From Nostoc sp. PCC 7524 (GTDB lineage Bacteria > Cyanobacteriota > Cyanobacteriia > Cyanobacteriales > Nostocaceae): a stretch of 64,000 nt of DNA. The notes beneath the pieces were generated by a model. That model was given only the letters and a program-made list of their open reading frames with translations, ran no database searches and had not been told where the DNA came from. The translations under genes and the position numbers were made by a program. Positions 17,464 to 26,115 of this stretch are shown here, piece by piece; position 1 is the stretch's first letter; every line of letters begins with the position of its first letter. Location: contig NC_019684.1 in NCBI RefSeq assembly GCF_000316645.1, positions 4,059,501 through 4,123,500 on the forward strand. The letters run 5' to 3'.

Positions 17464-18234
17464 TTAACTACTAACAATCCCTGACCACTGGACTTTTTTC
17501 TGTTGTTCACGACGATAAGAAAAGAAATGTTCTGGAGTTTGGTAGGTACAGTAAGGCGCGATCGCTATTTGCTCTACACTAATCCCTAAACTCGTCATTT
17601 GCAAAGCATTCACTCGTCTGACATCTAGCCTCACCCTTCCCGGTTCTGGGTCAGCTAACAATGGTGAATGGGGTAGCTCATGTAATATATGGACAATTTT
17701 TTGAGTATCATCATGTGATATAATACTGGCTCCAATTTCTGCTGCTACCTCTACAGCAACTTGGTAAACCTCCCCAGCAATGGCTGGCCCCATAGCAATC
17801 CGCAAGTCGGCTAGATTACTACCTTGGGCTTGCATCCGAGCGATCGCTTGGGGGACAATCTTCTTTGCTGTCCCCCGCCAACCTGCGTGTAGTGCAGCTA
17901 CCTGTCCAGTTTTCATATCCCCAATCAATACCGGTGTACAATCGGCACTCGCTACCCAAACAGCTTGTAATGGTTGCTCACTCATTAAACCATCTGCCAA
18001 AGCTAGCGCATCTTCTGGATCAAGATTGCTGTCAATTTCCTTGGGTGTGAGAACTGTGTTGCCATGTACCTGTTTTAAACGATATGCTGATGCTTCTGGG
18101 TGCAGCACCTTTGTTAATTCCTGGGGCGATCGCGGCCAAAACTGTTGGGTAAAAAAGCCGTGCTGCCAATGTCCTAAGAGACTACAAGTTAGGTATGGTA
18201 GTCCCTCCCAATTATGCCAATGCCAAGTGTGCAT
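17464..18234 (-). CDS. Laccase-domain protein (PgeF/YfiH family)
   Basis: 256 residues, full length for the multicopper-polyphenol-oxidase-like DUF152 family. The metal-site residues are visible: HGFFTQ (first His), VASADCTPVLIGD (Cys) and AALHAGWRGTAKKI (His). Members are described as purine-nucleoside phosphorylase-like enzymes or, in enterobacteria, peptidoglycan-editing factor PgeF, which removes misplaced L-Ser. The older name polyphenol oxidase is doubtful. It is divergent from birA by 69 bp, so they may share a promoter region. Confidence 0.9.
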   Translation of the reverse strand: MHTWHWHNWEGLPYLTCSLLGHWQHGFFTQQFWPRSPQELTKVLHPEASAYRLKQVHGNTVLTPKEIDSNLDPEDALALADGLMSEQPLQAVWVASADCTPVLIGDMKTGQVAALHAGWRGTAKKIVPQAIARMQAQGSNLADLRIAMGPAIAGEVYQVAVEVAAEIGASIISHDDTQKIVHILHELPHSPLLADPEPGRVRLDVRRVNALQMTSLGISVEQIAIAPYCTYQTPEHFFSYRREQQKKVQWSGIVSS

Positions 18235-18303
18235 CTTGAACCAAACCTAAACAGAAACTTATCAGCCCATTAATGCTAACTTGAAACAACGGAATTTCGG
18301 TCA

Positions 18304-19116
18304 ATGGCTGTAGCACTTGATCAGCAAAAGTTAGAAGCAGCCCTGCAATTGGGGCATGATTCTACATATTTACCCTTTTCTCTGCATATCTTTGACAGCG
18401 TAGCCTCAACTAACCGCACCCTTTGGGACTTACTCAACCAAGGTGCTAACCCAGGTACTGTAGTTATTGCCACACAACAAACAGCCGGACGGGGACAATG
18501 GGGTCGTCAGTGGGTGTCTCCATCTGGAGGACTATACCTTTCTGTCGCCATTGCTCCCAATGTAGAAGCTAACACCAGCTACCAGCTAACTTTAGCTAGT
18601 GCTTGGGGTATTGCTCACCAATTGCGTCAATGTGGTATCAATGTAGGGATTAAATGGCCTAATGATTTAGTATTAGATGGTCGCAAATTAGGCGGCATTC
18701 TAACAGAAACTAAAGTCAACCAAGGCATGATTACACAAGCAGTAATTGGCGTTGGCATTAACTGGAGTAATCCAGTACCGGAGACAGGAATCAATTTAAA
18801 ATCCTGGCAAGCTCATCAATCAAATCAGCCTATTTCTGGGCTGGAAATGCTCACCTGCCAGGTTTTGCAGGGAATAGCATCCGGTATGAGTTGCCTTTGC
18901 CAAGCAGGAGTAAACATACTCCTGTCACGCTATTTAGAATTACTGGTGAATCTGGGCGATCGCGTATCCGTCAATAATCTGGCTGGAACTATAATTGGCG
19001 TTACGCCGCAAGGTAATTTACGGGTGGCTTTAGAAACAGAATCCATAAATGATATAAAAACACCAGAAATTTCTTTAGAACCCGGTACAATCAGTTTGGG
19101 TTATCGTAGGTCTTGA
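18304..19116 (+). CDS. birA: Biotin-[acetyl-CoA-carboxylase] ligase
   Basis: 270 residues. The biotinyl-ligase core shows STNRTLWDLL (about 34-43), QQTAGRGQWGRQWVSPSGGLYLS (biotin/ATP loop, split over about 59-81), GIKWPNDLVLDGRKLGGILTE (about 116-136) and VIGVGINW. A small C-terminal domain follows. There is no N-terminal helix-turn-helix, so it is a monofunctional class I ligase without the E. coli repressor activity. It attaches biotin to the BCCP subunit of acetyl-CoA carboxylase. Confidence 0.95.
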   Translation: MAVALDQQKLEAALQLGHDSTYLPFSLHIFDSVASTNRTLWDLLNQGANPGTVVIATQQTAGRGQWGRQWVSPSGGLYLSVAIAPNVEANTSYQLTLASAWGIAHQLRQCGINVGIKWPNDLVLDGRKLGGILTETKVNQGMITQAVIGVGINWSNPVPETGINLKSWQAHQSNQPISGLEMLTCQVLQGIASGMSCLCQAGVNILLSRYLELLVNLGDRVSVNNLAGTIIGVTPQGNLRVALETESINDIKTPEISLEPGTISLGYRRS

Positions 19117-19216
19117 GGTACATATTTAGGTTTGTTTAAAATATTGCTATTAGGGCAAGACAAACCATTAGCATCATCCTTTAGGCAAATAAGACACAAC
19201 TCAACTGAGAGAAAAA

Positions 19217-20947
19217 ATGACGCAGCGCAATCACTCTGCCCATAATCCGCAAAAACGCCTAGCATACACTATACCAGCACAAGGTCTGTGTTGGTTAAGT
19301 AGCGTTAGCCTCCTCAGTGGCGGCCTGGTGTTTGCCCAAACGGAAACATCAATAGATAACATCGTTCCTACTATTGAAAATGCCCAGCCCTCAGCCGGGA
19401 CAAATTTTGTAAAAAAAGATATTGTTGTACCAGCAGCATCTCCAGCCCAGCCAAAAGCATCTCAAAGACAAGCCACTCTGAGGCAAAGGCTACGTAAGTC
19501 CGAGGTTTCCCAAACACAAGCGCCTGTTAGACAATCTCAACCCAAAATGGCGGTTGAGTCTAATAAGCCAGTTGTGAACGTCAAAAAATCACAACCTCAA
19601 GTAGAAACTTCGCGGGTGACTCCATCTCCAAACTCAGAGGTGAAACCCAAACTAGAAGTAGCTACTCCTGTGAACGTCAAAAAGTCACAACCTCAAGTAG
19701 AAACTTCGCGGGTGACTCCATCTCCAAACTCAGAGGTGAAACCCAAATTAGAAGTCGCTACCCCTGTGAAAATTAAAAAGTCACAGCCGCAAGTGGAAAC
19801 TTCGCGAGTAGCCCCGACTCCAAACTCACAGGTCAAACCCAAACTAGAAGTAGCTACTCCCACTCGCTCTTTACCTGAGCAAAAGCCGACAGCTACCCAA
19901 CCATCAAATAACTCTGAGAGTAATAACAGCGTCACAGCACGACCACCCAAAAAGGATTATAAAGACGCTTATATTGACCGCAACGATTACAGCAACGATA
20001 CTGCGACTTATCAAGCACCAAATTCTGTAATTCTCACAGAACGCTCTAGCGGTTGTCGCACAACTCTGGCCACAGGACAAGGGGTATCTGGTAGTGCCTG
20101 CGCCAAAACATCTAACGAACGAGTAGCCAATTCTAGTAACAAATCAACGCCCACATGGCTGAGAAGAAGTCAAACTGCTCAGTTAGCTACTCCATCACCT
20201 GTACGTTCACTGGCTAATGCTGACAGCCCCAGCAGATGGCGGAGTTCTCCAGTGGCTACTGGTAGAACGACTAAAACTGCATTTCACTCAAATCGGTTTA
20301 TTCCTAACCCCAGTGAATTCGCCACCACCAGAGTCAGTGCTACACCCATCGCCCCTAGTGGTGGTACATTGCCCGCACCAATGGCAGAAGGTAACATTGC
20401 CCCTCGTGCCAGCACGGTAGCTTATGACATCCCCTTGGCATCAGTATTGCCGCAAATCCCCTACACGGGTACTTTAGCGTATCGTGGTGGCTCTGGCATG
20501 GTGTATCCCCTAGCTGTAGCAGCCCCGATTACATCCGTCTTCGGCTGGCGAATTCACCCCATCACAGGCAATCGCCGCTTCCACGCCGGTGCTGACCTAG
20601 GTGCGCCTATGGGTACACCCATTTTGGCAGCAGCCAAGGGTCAAGTAGAAACTGCTGATTGGGTAGGTGGTTACGGTCTAACCGTCATTCTCAACCACAG
20701 TTCTGCTCAACAAACCCTCTACGGTCATATGTCAGAAATCTTTGTTCGCCCCGGACAGTGGGTAGAACCAGGAATGGTGATTGGGAGAGTGGGTAGCACC
20801 GGTAACTCCACAGGCCCCCACCTGCACTTTGAAGTCCGCCACATGACACAAAACGGTTGGGTAGCTGTTGACCCAGGTGTACAATTACAAATTGCCCTCA
20901 GCCAATTATTGCAAGGCGTACAGACAGCGCAGGCGATTAGGGAGTAG
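19217..20947 (+). CDS. M23 peptidoglycan metallopeptidase, long disordered linker
   Basis: 576 residues. An N-terminal hydrophobic stretch (about 20-42, LCWLSSVSLLSGGLVF) is a signal peptide or anchor. A P/Q/S/K-rich linker includes three copies of a 32-residue repeat (about residues 120-215). The catalytic LytM/M23 domain occupies about 430-560: GWRIHPITGNRRFHAGADLG (H and D zinc ligands), YGHMSE and GPHLHFEVR (H-x-H). It should cleave or regulate cleavage of peptidoglycan cross-links in the periplasm. The 4-nt-spaced GAGAGA before the ATG is a weak ribosome site. The linker repeats may vary in copy number between strains. Confidence 0.93.
   Translation: MTQRNHSAHNPQKRLAYTIPAQGLCWLSSVSLLSGGLVFAQTETSIDNIVPTIENAQPSAGTNFVKKDIVVPAASPAQPKASQRQATLRQRLRKSEVSQTQAPVRQSQPKMAVESNKPVVNVKKSQPQVETSRVTPSPNSEVKPKLEVATPVNVKKSQPQVETSRVTPSPNSEVKPKLEVATPVKIKKSQPQVETSRVAPTPNSQVKPKLEVATPTRSLPEQKPTATQPSNNSESNNSVTARPPKKDYKDAYIDRNDYSNDTATYQAPNSVILTERSSGCRTTLATGQGVSGSACAKTSNERVANSSNKSTPTWLRRSQTAQLATPSPVRSLANADSPSRWRSSPVATGRTTKTAFHSNRFIPNPSEFATTRVSATPIAPSGGTLPAPMAEGNIAPRASTVAYDIPLASVLPQIPYTGTLAYRGGSGMVYPLAVAAPITSVFGWRIHPITGNRRFHAGADLGAPMGTPILAAAKGQVETADWVGGYGLTVILNHSSAQQTLYGHMSEIFVRPGQWVEPGMVIGRVGSTGNSTGPHLHFEVRHMTQNGWVAVDPGVQLQIALSQLLQGVQTAQAIRE
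19574..19861 (+). repeat. Three 96-bp in-frame tandem repeats
   Basis: Copies start at GTG 19574, 19670 and 19766, each 96 bp, with few differences between the first two and more in the third. They encode the VKKSQPQVETSRV unit within the linker of the M23 peptidase. The near-identity at DNA level implies recent duplication. Confidence 0.9.
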
Positions 20948-21035
20948 GAAGGAGCAGGGGAGCAGGGGAGGCAGGGGAGGCAGGGGGAGAGAAATCCCAT
21001 TATGACCAATCCCCAGTCCCCAATCCCCAGTCCCT
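20945..21035. repeat. GGGAGCAGG and CCCCAGT tandem repeats
   Basis: GCAGGGGAG units (20952-20990) are followed by CCCCAGTCCCCAAT units (21008-21034). They lie between the stops of two convergent genes and are typical of Nostocales intergenic repeats. Confidence 0.75.
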
Positions 21036-21711
21036 ACAAATACCCGTGTTCTGCTAAAAATGCGGGTGAAACTTCACTTAGACTGGAATCATCTGTGGTT
21101 GTGAGATATCTTTTGCCAGGGTGAAGAAACTTTTCTACATATTTACCTAAAATATCCCCTTCTAGGTTTACCAAACTGCCAGCAACAAGATAGCGGAGAT
21201 TTGTATCAGCATAGGTGAGAGGAATAACGGCCAAGGTAAACTGAGATAATTCCGGCTCGTAAGCAGCTATCGTGAGACTAACGCCGTTGACAGCAATACT
21301 GCCTTTGGGGACAATGTAACGGGCGATCGCTTCTGGTGCAGTAAAAGTCATTTCCCATGAACTTTTAGTCTGTTGAGCTTCTACCAATTGACCTACACCG
21401 TCTACATGACCCATCACAAAATGACCGCCAACTTTGCCACCTACTCGTAATGAGGTTTCGAGGTTAACGTATCCTTGTTGTGTTTGCTCTGTCCCTAACG
21501 TTGTGCGGCGTAAAGTTTCCGGTGACGCTGAGGCGATAAACCCATCTTTTAAAATTTCTTCCACTGTCAGGCAAACACCGTCTACGGCAACACTATCACC
21601 ATAAGCCAGATCCTGCATAATTAATGATGACTGACTCACACAAGTAATTTGCCAAGAATCACCCCCTAGGGGTTTGATTGTTCCTAATGCTTGGATTAAT
21701 CCTGTAAACAC
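21034..21711 (-). CDS. ribE: Riboflavin synthase alpha chain
   Basis: 225 residues formed by two lumazine-binding barrels. The first begins MFTGLIQALGTI, with VDGVCLTVEE at about residue 44. The second begins GKVGGHFVMGHVDGVG (about 92-107), with VNGVSLTIAAYE. The enzyme dismutates two 6,7-dimethyl-8-ribityllumazine molecules to riboflavin. Both repeats are intact. No FMN riboswitch was recognised upstream, and no other rib gene is near, as is usual in cyanobacteria. Confidence 0.95.
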   Translation of the reverse strand: MFTGLIQALGTIKPLGGDSWQITCVSQSSLIMQDLAYGDSVAVDGVCLTVEEILKDGFIASASPETLRRTTLGTEQTQQGYVNLETSLRVGGKVGGHFVMGHVDGVGQLVEAQQTKSSWEMTFTAPEAIARYIVPKGSIAVNGVSLTIAAYEPELSQFTLAVIPLTYADTNLRYLVAGSLVNLEGDILGKYVEKFLHPGKRYLTTTDDSSLSEVSPAFLAEHGYL

Positions 21712-22048
21712 GGCTCTTTTGTAAAACTAACTCTATTTATTGCCTAAAAATGCCGAAAAACCACTGGTAATTCTCACAAGAATGCAGGAAATTTTGAGTA
21801 TATTTTCTGACTGTTTCTATTATAAGTTTATTAACACAATGACATCTTTCACAAGGCATACTTGGTTAAGGAGGTGATTGTCTATCAAGACCAAATTGAC
21901 TTACTCTGGTGTTCACAAGCAGTTAGGAGTTTAATAGAAGCAATTATAGAGAACAATGCCTATGTTTATTTCTGCTCCTACTTACCCAATTAAGGGTAGT
22001 ATTTATCACTTAACATTAAGCGAACAAATGATTTTAGAGGCATAGCCA
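21712..22048. other. Intergenic region ribE to DUF151 gene
   Basis: 337 bp without an assigned gene. It holds the divergent promoters and, at 21868-21879, a sequence matching the full anti-Shine-Dalgarno complement (AAGGAGGTGATT), with only short frames behind it. Confidence 0.4.
21862..21993 (+). CDS. Possible small ORF overlapping a perfect SD (doubtful)
   Basis: From TTG 21862 a 43-residue frame reads LVKEVIVYQDQIDLLWCSQ and continues to a stop at 21991. The strong AAGGAGGTGATT lies inside the frame, not in front of it, so the start is unclear. A TTG at 21878 in another frame would give 18 residues. The peptide matches nothing I know. Chance occurrence is quite possible. Confidence 0.15.
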   Translation: MVKEVIVYQDQIDLLWCSQAVRSLIEAIIENNAYVYFCSYLPN

Positions 22049-22546
22049 ATGATTGAAATGAAAGTCGCTGGCATAGCATTAGATGCCATTACCCGCAGCC
22101 CGATCGTACTATTAAAAGATGCCACAGACCGACGAGCTTTACCAATTTATATTGGTCAAGAACAAGCTAGGGCAATTATGGGCGCATTGGAGAATCAAAA
22201 GCCGCCTCGACCATTAACCCACGACCTGATGGTAAATATTCTGGAAGCATGGGATATGACTTTAGAAAAAGTCATAATTCATTCTTTGCAGAAAGATACA
22301 TTTTATGCAGCTTTGATTGTTCAGCAAGGCGAAGTCAAAAAAGAAATTGACGCACGTCCTAGTGATGCGATCGCAGTTGCTCTCCGTACAAATACTCCTA
22401 TTTGGGTAATGGAAGAAGTGATTGCAGATGCTTCTATTCCTGTTGATCGTGACGCTGATGAAGCAGAACAACAAGCTTTCCGGGAATTTATCTCCAATCT
22501 TCGTCCTGAAGATTTGATCAAGCGTTTCGGTAATGGTGATAGTTAG
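22049..22546 (+). CDS. Bifunctional nuclease family protein (DUF151)
   Basis: 165 residues, the standard size of bacterial DUF151 proteins. Blocks seen are PIVLLKDATDRRALPIYIG (about 19-37), RPLTHDLMVNILEAW and ARPSDAIAVALRTNTPIWV (about 102-120). Plant and bacterial members have DNase/RNase activity and take part in stress responses; the cyanobacterial role is not settled. The acidic C-terminus (DRDADEAEQQAFREFISN) is typical. It is monocistronic. Confidence 0.9.
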   Translation: MIEMKVAGIALDAITRSPIVLLKDATDRRALPIYIGQEQARAIMGALENQKPPRPLTHDLMVNILEAWDMTLEKVIIHSLQKDTFYAALIVQQGEVKKEIDARPSDAIAVALRTNTPIWVMEEVIADASIPVDRDADEAEQQAFREFISNLRPEDLIKRFGNGDS

Positions 22547-22724
22547 AAAAGTCACGAGTGCTGAGTGTAGAGTTTTGAGTTTTGAGACAGAAAAAGTAGA
22601 AATTCCAGGGAAATAACGACTCTTGTGTTGCTTATTGCTCATATTTCACGCAATCATGTTTTACTCAGCACGCGGCTCATCGCCCCGCTACCCCTAACAG
22701 CACTTTTGACTCAAAACTGAACTT

Positions 22725-23855
22725 ATGCAGTACCGACGCTTTGGGAAAACGAATCTACATCTTTCAGTTTTTTCTTTAGGAACAATGCGCTACTTAGCTG
22801 ATGCTGAAAATGTTCAGCAAACTATCAACAAAGCTTTAGCGCAGGGAATCAATCATATAGAAACAGCCAGAGGATATGGTAACAGTGAGGAGTATCTTGG
22901 TAAAGCCATCAAAACTGGATTGTCACTACCTCGTTCCCAACTGTACATCACTACCAAAATCCCACCTACAGCTGATGCTGATAGTATGCGTCGGTACATC
23001 AATGAATCCCTAGAAAGATTGCATATAAATTACTTAGATTGTCTAGGAATTCATGGCTTAAATACTTGGGAACATTTAGAGTGGGTGCAAAGCCAAGATG
23101 GCTGTATGAAAGCGGTAGCAGAAGCTATTAACGATGGTAGAGTCAGACACGTTGGTTTTTCCACCCACGGTGCATTAGAGGTAATACAAGCTGCTATCAA
23201 TACAAATTTATTTGCATTTGTCAATCTACATTATTACTATTTTTTTCAAAGAAACGCACCAGCAATTCAGTTAGCAACTGAAAAAGATATGGGCGTTTTT
23301 ATTATTTCCCCAGCCGATAAGGGAGGAAGATTATACACGCCTCCCCCAACTCTCAAAGATTTATGTCAACCGTTTTCACCTTTAGAATTAAACTATCGAT
23401 TTTTACTCAGTGACAAACGCATTACTACTTTGAGTGTAGGCCCAGCAAACCCAGAAGAATTAATAGAACCGTTAAAGGTTGCTGATAGTGATAGTGAGTT
23501 AACATCAGCAGAAATTTCAACTTTTAAACGTTTAGAACATCATCAAAAAACAGTTTTGGCAACTGAAAAGTGTAGCCAATGCTATGCTTGTTTACCTTGT
23601 CCAGAAAAGATTAATATTCCAGAGGTTTTGCGCTTACGGAATTTAGCAGTTGCATATGATATGAGCGATTACGGGCAGTACCGTTATGGAATGTTTGAAA
23701 ATGCTGGACATTGGTTTCCAGGAATGAAAGCCAACCGTTGTACAGAATGTGGTGATTGTTTACCTCGGTGTCCAGAAAATTTAGATATTCCAGCTTTATT
23801 AGCAGATACTCACAATCGATTAAATGGTAAAGCAGGTAGAAGATTGTGGGGATAA
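22725..23855 (+). CDS. Aldo/keto reductase with C-terminal 4Fe-4S motifs
   Basis: 376 residues. The N-terminal AKR barrel (about 1-280) shows FGKTNLHLSVFSLGTMR, ETARGYGNSEEYLGKAI (with the catalytic Asp region replaced by E-T-A-R-G-Y) and RHVGFSTHG. The C-terminal segment has CSQCYACLPCPEKINIPEV and CTECGDCLPRCPENLDIP, ferredoxin-like clusters of four cysteines each. Such fusions occur in anaerobes and cyanobacteria and probably couple carbonyl reduction to ferredoxin. The usual AKR tetrad (Asp-Tyr-Lys-His) looks incomplete here, so the reaction is uncertain. Confidence 0.9.
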   Translation: MQYRRFGKTNLHLSVFSLGTMRYLADAENVQQTINKALAQGINHIETARGYGNSEEYLGKAIKTGLSLPRSQLYITTKIPPTADADSMRRYINESLERLHINYLDCLGIHGLNTWEHLEWVQSQDGCMKAVAEAINDGRVRHVGFSTHGALEVIQAAINTNLFAFVNLHYYYFFQRNAPAIQLATEKDMGVFIISPADKGGRLYTPPPTLKDLCQPFSPLELNYRFLLSDKRITTLSVGPANPEELIEPLKVADSDSELTSAEISTFKRLEHHQKTVLATEKCSQCYACLPCPEKINIPEVLRLRNLAVAYDMSDYGQYRYGMFENAGHWFPGMKANRCTECGDCLPRCPENLDIPALLADTHNRLNGKAGRRLWG

Positions 23856-24178
23856 TTAATAATGGAAAATTTACATAAATTCTGAAGGAATAGCGGTAGC
23901 ATATCTTGCCGAACAACTGCGTTAAACTCTTTGGTAAGATAATTAGATAGGACTTTCGCAACTAGCAAACTAAAACAAAAGTGCAGGTATTTAATGGTTA
24001 TTAGTTCTACTTTTGACTAGGGACTATTGACTGCCACAAAGAAAAATGTATGATACCTACCTAAGTCCCGTTGAGGTTGTAGAAACTGAAGGGGAAATTG
24101 GTAATGTGGAGTAGTGGAGCGATCGCTCCTTACTACTACAGCGATAAGTGTCAAGACTGCTTACACTAAATACAAATC
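23856..24178. other. Intergenic region before ATPase gene
   Basis: 323 bp with no gene found. It contains a 14-bp HIP1-centred palindrome (GGAGCGATCGCTCC) at about 24116-24129 and AT-rich DNA that should hold the promoter of the ATPase/TOPRIM unit. Confidence 0.4.
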
Positions 24179-25360
24179 ATGAAGTCTTTGTCGTCTTTGG
24201 CGAGTAAGATTATGTTTACAAAAGTAAAAATAGAGAATTTTCGGGGTTTTCATTCTTTCCAACTGGAACAACTTGGTAGAGTCAACCTGCTGGTGGGTAA
24301 AAATAATACTGGTAAAACATCAATACTAGAAGCTATTCAAATGCTGTGTTCAAGAACTAATCTTGAGCCAATGCGTGAAGTCATGATAAATAGAGGTGAG
24401 TATTTTTGGAATTATAATCCAACAGAAATAGAAGAACGTGAGCTTGATATTTGTCATTTGTATCCTGCACATAAACTTCAATCTGGAAACAAATTTAGTA
24501 TATCTGGAATGAATGACAATATTGAAGAAAAAATTGTTGTAGCTATAGGAAAACATAAATTACGTTTAAATGACAATTCAAGTCAAGCATATATGCAAGT
24601 AGATAGTGAATTAGAGCCATCTTTAATAGAGATAGAAGCTTTTAATTTACAAGTAAATTGGATTTATGGTAATAAAAGCAAAGAAATTTTAAATATACCT
24701 TTATCAGAAAATAATGGCTTACCTTTAAAGTATATTCATCATTTCAGTCAAGATACTAATTTAGCACCCAGAACCATATTAGTTACATCATCTTCTTTAA
24801 CAACCGCAAAAATGACTGAGTTGTTTGAAAGAATTGTATTAACTCCTGATGAAAAATTAGTAGAAGAGGCACTTCATATTATTGATGGTCGAATTGAACG
24901 TATTGCATCAGTTAATCTGCAAAACGTCAGATCATTAAGAGTCAGAAATACTTTTGATTCACGCAGTGGTTTTTTTGTAAGTTTGTCTGATAGTGAGCAG
25001 CGCGTACCAATTGGCAGTATGGGTGATGGAATTTGGCGTATTTTGGGACTGGCGCTAGCTATTATATACGCTAAAGATGGATATTTGTTTGTAGATGAGA
25101 TTGATACTGGACTTCATTTCACTGCTATGTCTAATATGTGGCAGATGATTTGTAAAACTGCACAAAGATTGAACGTACAAGTTTTTGCAACTACTCATAA
25201 TAGTGATTGTTGGATGAGTTTAGCCAGTATTGCACAACAGGAAGATGTCACTGAGGATGGTATTAGAATTCATCGAATTGAGAAAGGTAAAGAAAAAAGT
25301 GTAGTCTTCACAGAACCGCAAATTGTCATTGCTGCTGAAAGAGAAATTGAGGTACGTTAG
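24179..25360 (+). CDS. OLD-like AAA ATPase (ABC-type), putative defence gene
   Basis: 393 residues, or 382 from the internal ATG at 24212 (MFTKVKIENFRGFHSF, the usual RecF/OLD-like N-terminus, which I find more likely). Walker A is LVGKNNTGKTSILEAI (about 39-54), the ABC-like signature region is VPIGSMGDGIWRILGLA, Walker B is YLFVDEIDTGLH and the switch histidine is in FATTHNSDCW. There is no TOPRIM in this protein; it is in the next gene, 2 nt away. Family knowledge links such ATPases (OLD, PARIS AriA, GajA) to anti-phage or conflict systems. AT-rich composition unlike its neighbours suggests horizontal transfer. Confidence 0.88.
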   Translation: MKSLSSLASKIMFTKVKIENFRGFHSFQLEQLGRVNLLVGKNNTGKTSILEAIQMLCSRTNLEPMREVMINRGEYFWNYNPTEIEERELDICHLYPAHKLQSGNKFSISGMNDNIEEKIVVAIGKHKLRLNDNSSQAYMQVDSELEPSLIEIEAFNLQVNWIYGNKSKEILNIPLSENNGLPLKYIHHFSQDTNLAPRTILVTSSSLTTAKMTELFERIVLTPDEKLVEEALHIIDGRIERIASVNLQNVRSLRVRNTFDSRSGFFVSLSDSEQRVPIGSMGDGIWRILGLALAIIYAKDGYLFVDEIDTGLHFTAMSNMWQMICKTAQRLNVQVFATTHNSDCWMSLASIAQQEDVTEDGIRIHRIEKGKEKSVVFTEPQIVIAAEREIEVR

Positions 25361-25362
25361 CA

Positions 25363-26013
25363 ATGACAAAAGGTTACGTAACTAAGAAGCTTTTAGTTGA
25401 AGGAAAAGATGATCTGAGAGTTATACCAGAATTGATAGAAAAGAATGGAATCATTTGGGTTGCACCAAACGGTAAACCTGTGGTTTACATACAAGACTGT
25501 GACGGTTATGAAAATATTAATGCAGACCTTATAACTACCGAATTGCAAGCATCAGGACTGACTCATCTGGGTTTGATCGTAGATGCTGATGCAGATTTAT
25601 CTGAACGATGGATCAGCATAAGAAATGCTTGTTTATCAAGTATACCAGACATTCCAGAAGACATACCAAACACAGGACTAATCCATGTCACAAACACAGG
25701 AATTAAATTTGGTGTCTGGATTATGCCGGATAACCTAATGCAAGGAATGTTAGAGACTTTTTTAGCTTATATGATTCCAGATGAGAGTGAGCCACTCTGG
25801 AAATATGCTCAGGAAGTCGTAGGAAAAGCAAAAGATAAAGGAGCATCATTTATAGATGCTCATCTTGATAAAGCTACAATTTACACTTGGTTAGCTTGGC
25901 AAGAAGAACCAGGAAGACAATTACATCAAGCTATCAAGTATAAAATTTTAAATCCCCAACATCCAAAAGCACAGATATTTGTGAATTGGTTTAAGGTTTT
26001 GTATGATCTCTGA
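25363..26013 (+). CDS. TOPRIM-like (DUF3226-type) partner protein
   Basis: 216 residues. The N-terminus KKLLVEGKDDLRVIPELI has the TOPRIM glutamate (E13), and HLGLIVDADADLSERW has the DxD acidic pair (about D74, D76). These are the Mg2+-binding positions of TOPRIM nucleases. The rest, with WIMPDNLMQGMLETFL and DKATIYTWLAWQ, fits the DUF3226 group as I remember it. Only 2 nt separate it from the ATPase stop, so the two form an operon and probably a complex, like a split OLD nuclease. Nuclease activity is inferred. Confidence 0.8.
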   Translation: MTKGYVTKKLLVEGKDDLRVIPELIEKNGIIWVAPNGKPVVYIQDCDGYENINADLITTELQASGLTHLGLIVDADADLSERWISIRNACLSSIPDIPEDIPNTGLIHVTNTGIKFGVWIMPDNLMQGMLETFLAYMIPDESEPLWKYAQEVVGKAKDKGASFIDAHLDKATIYTWLAWQEEPGRQLHQAIKYKILNPQHPKAQIFVNWFKVLYDL

Positions 26014-26115
26014 TTTTTTGATGGCAAAAAACAGCGATTAAATAATATAATTATGCAGCTATATTGAGAGTTTAGCTATTAATTATGATTAAAGGATTTT
26101 GTTTCAAATTGTAAT

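Noticed and set aside
21712..21800. FMN riboswitch before riboflavin synthase
   Set aside because: I looked for the conserved RFN element blocks and found none.
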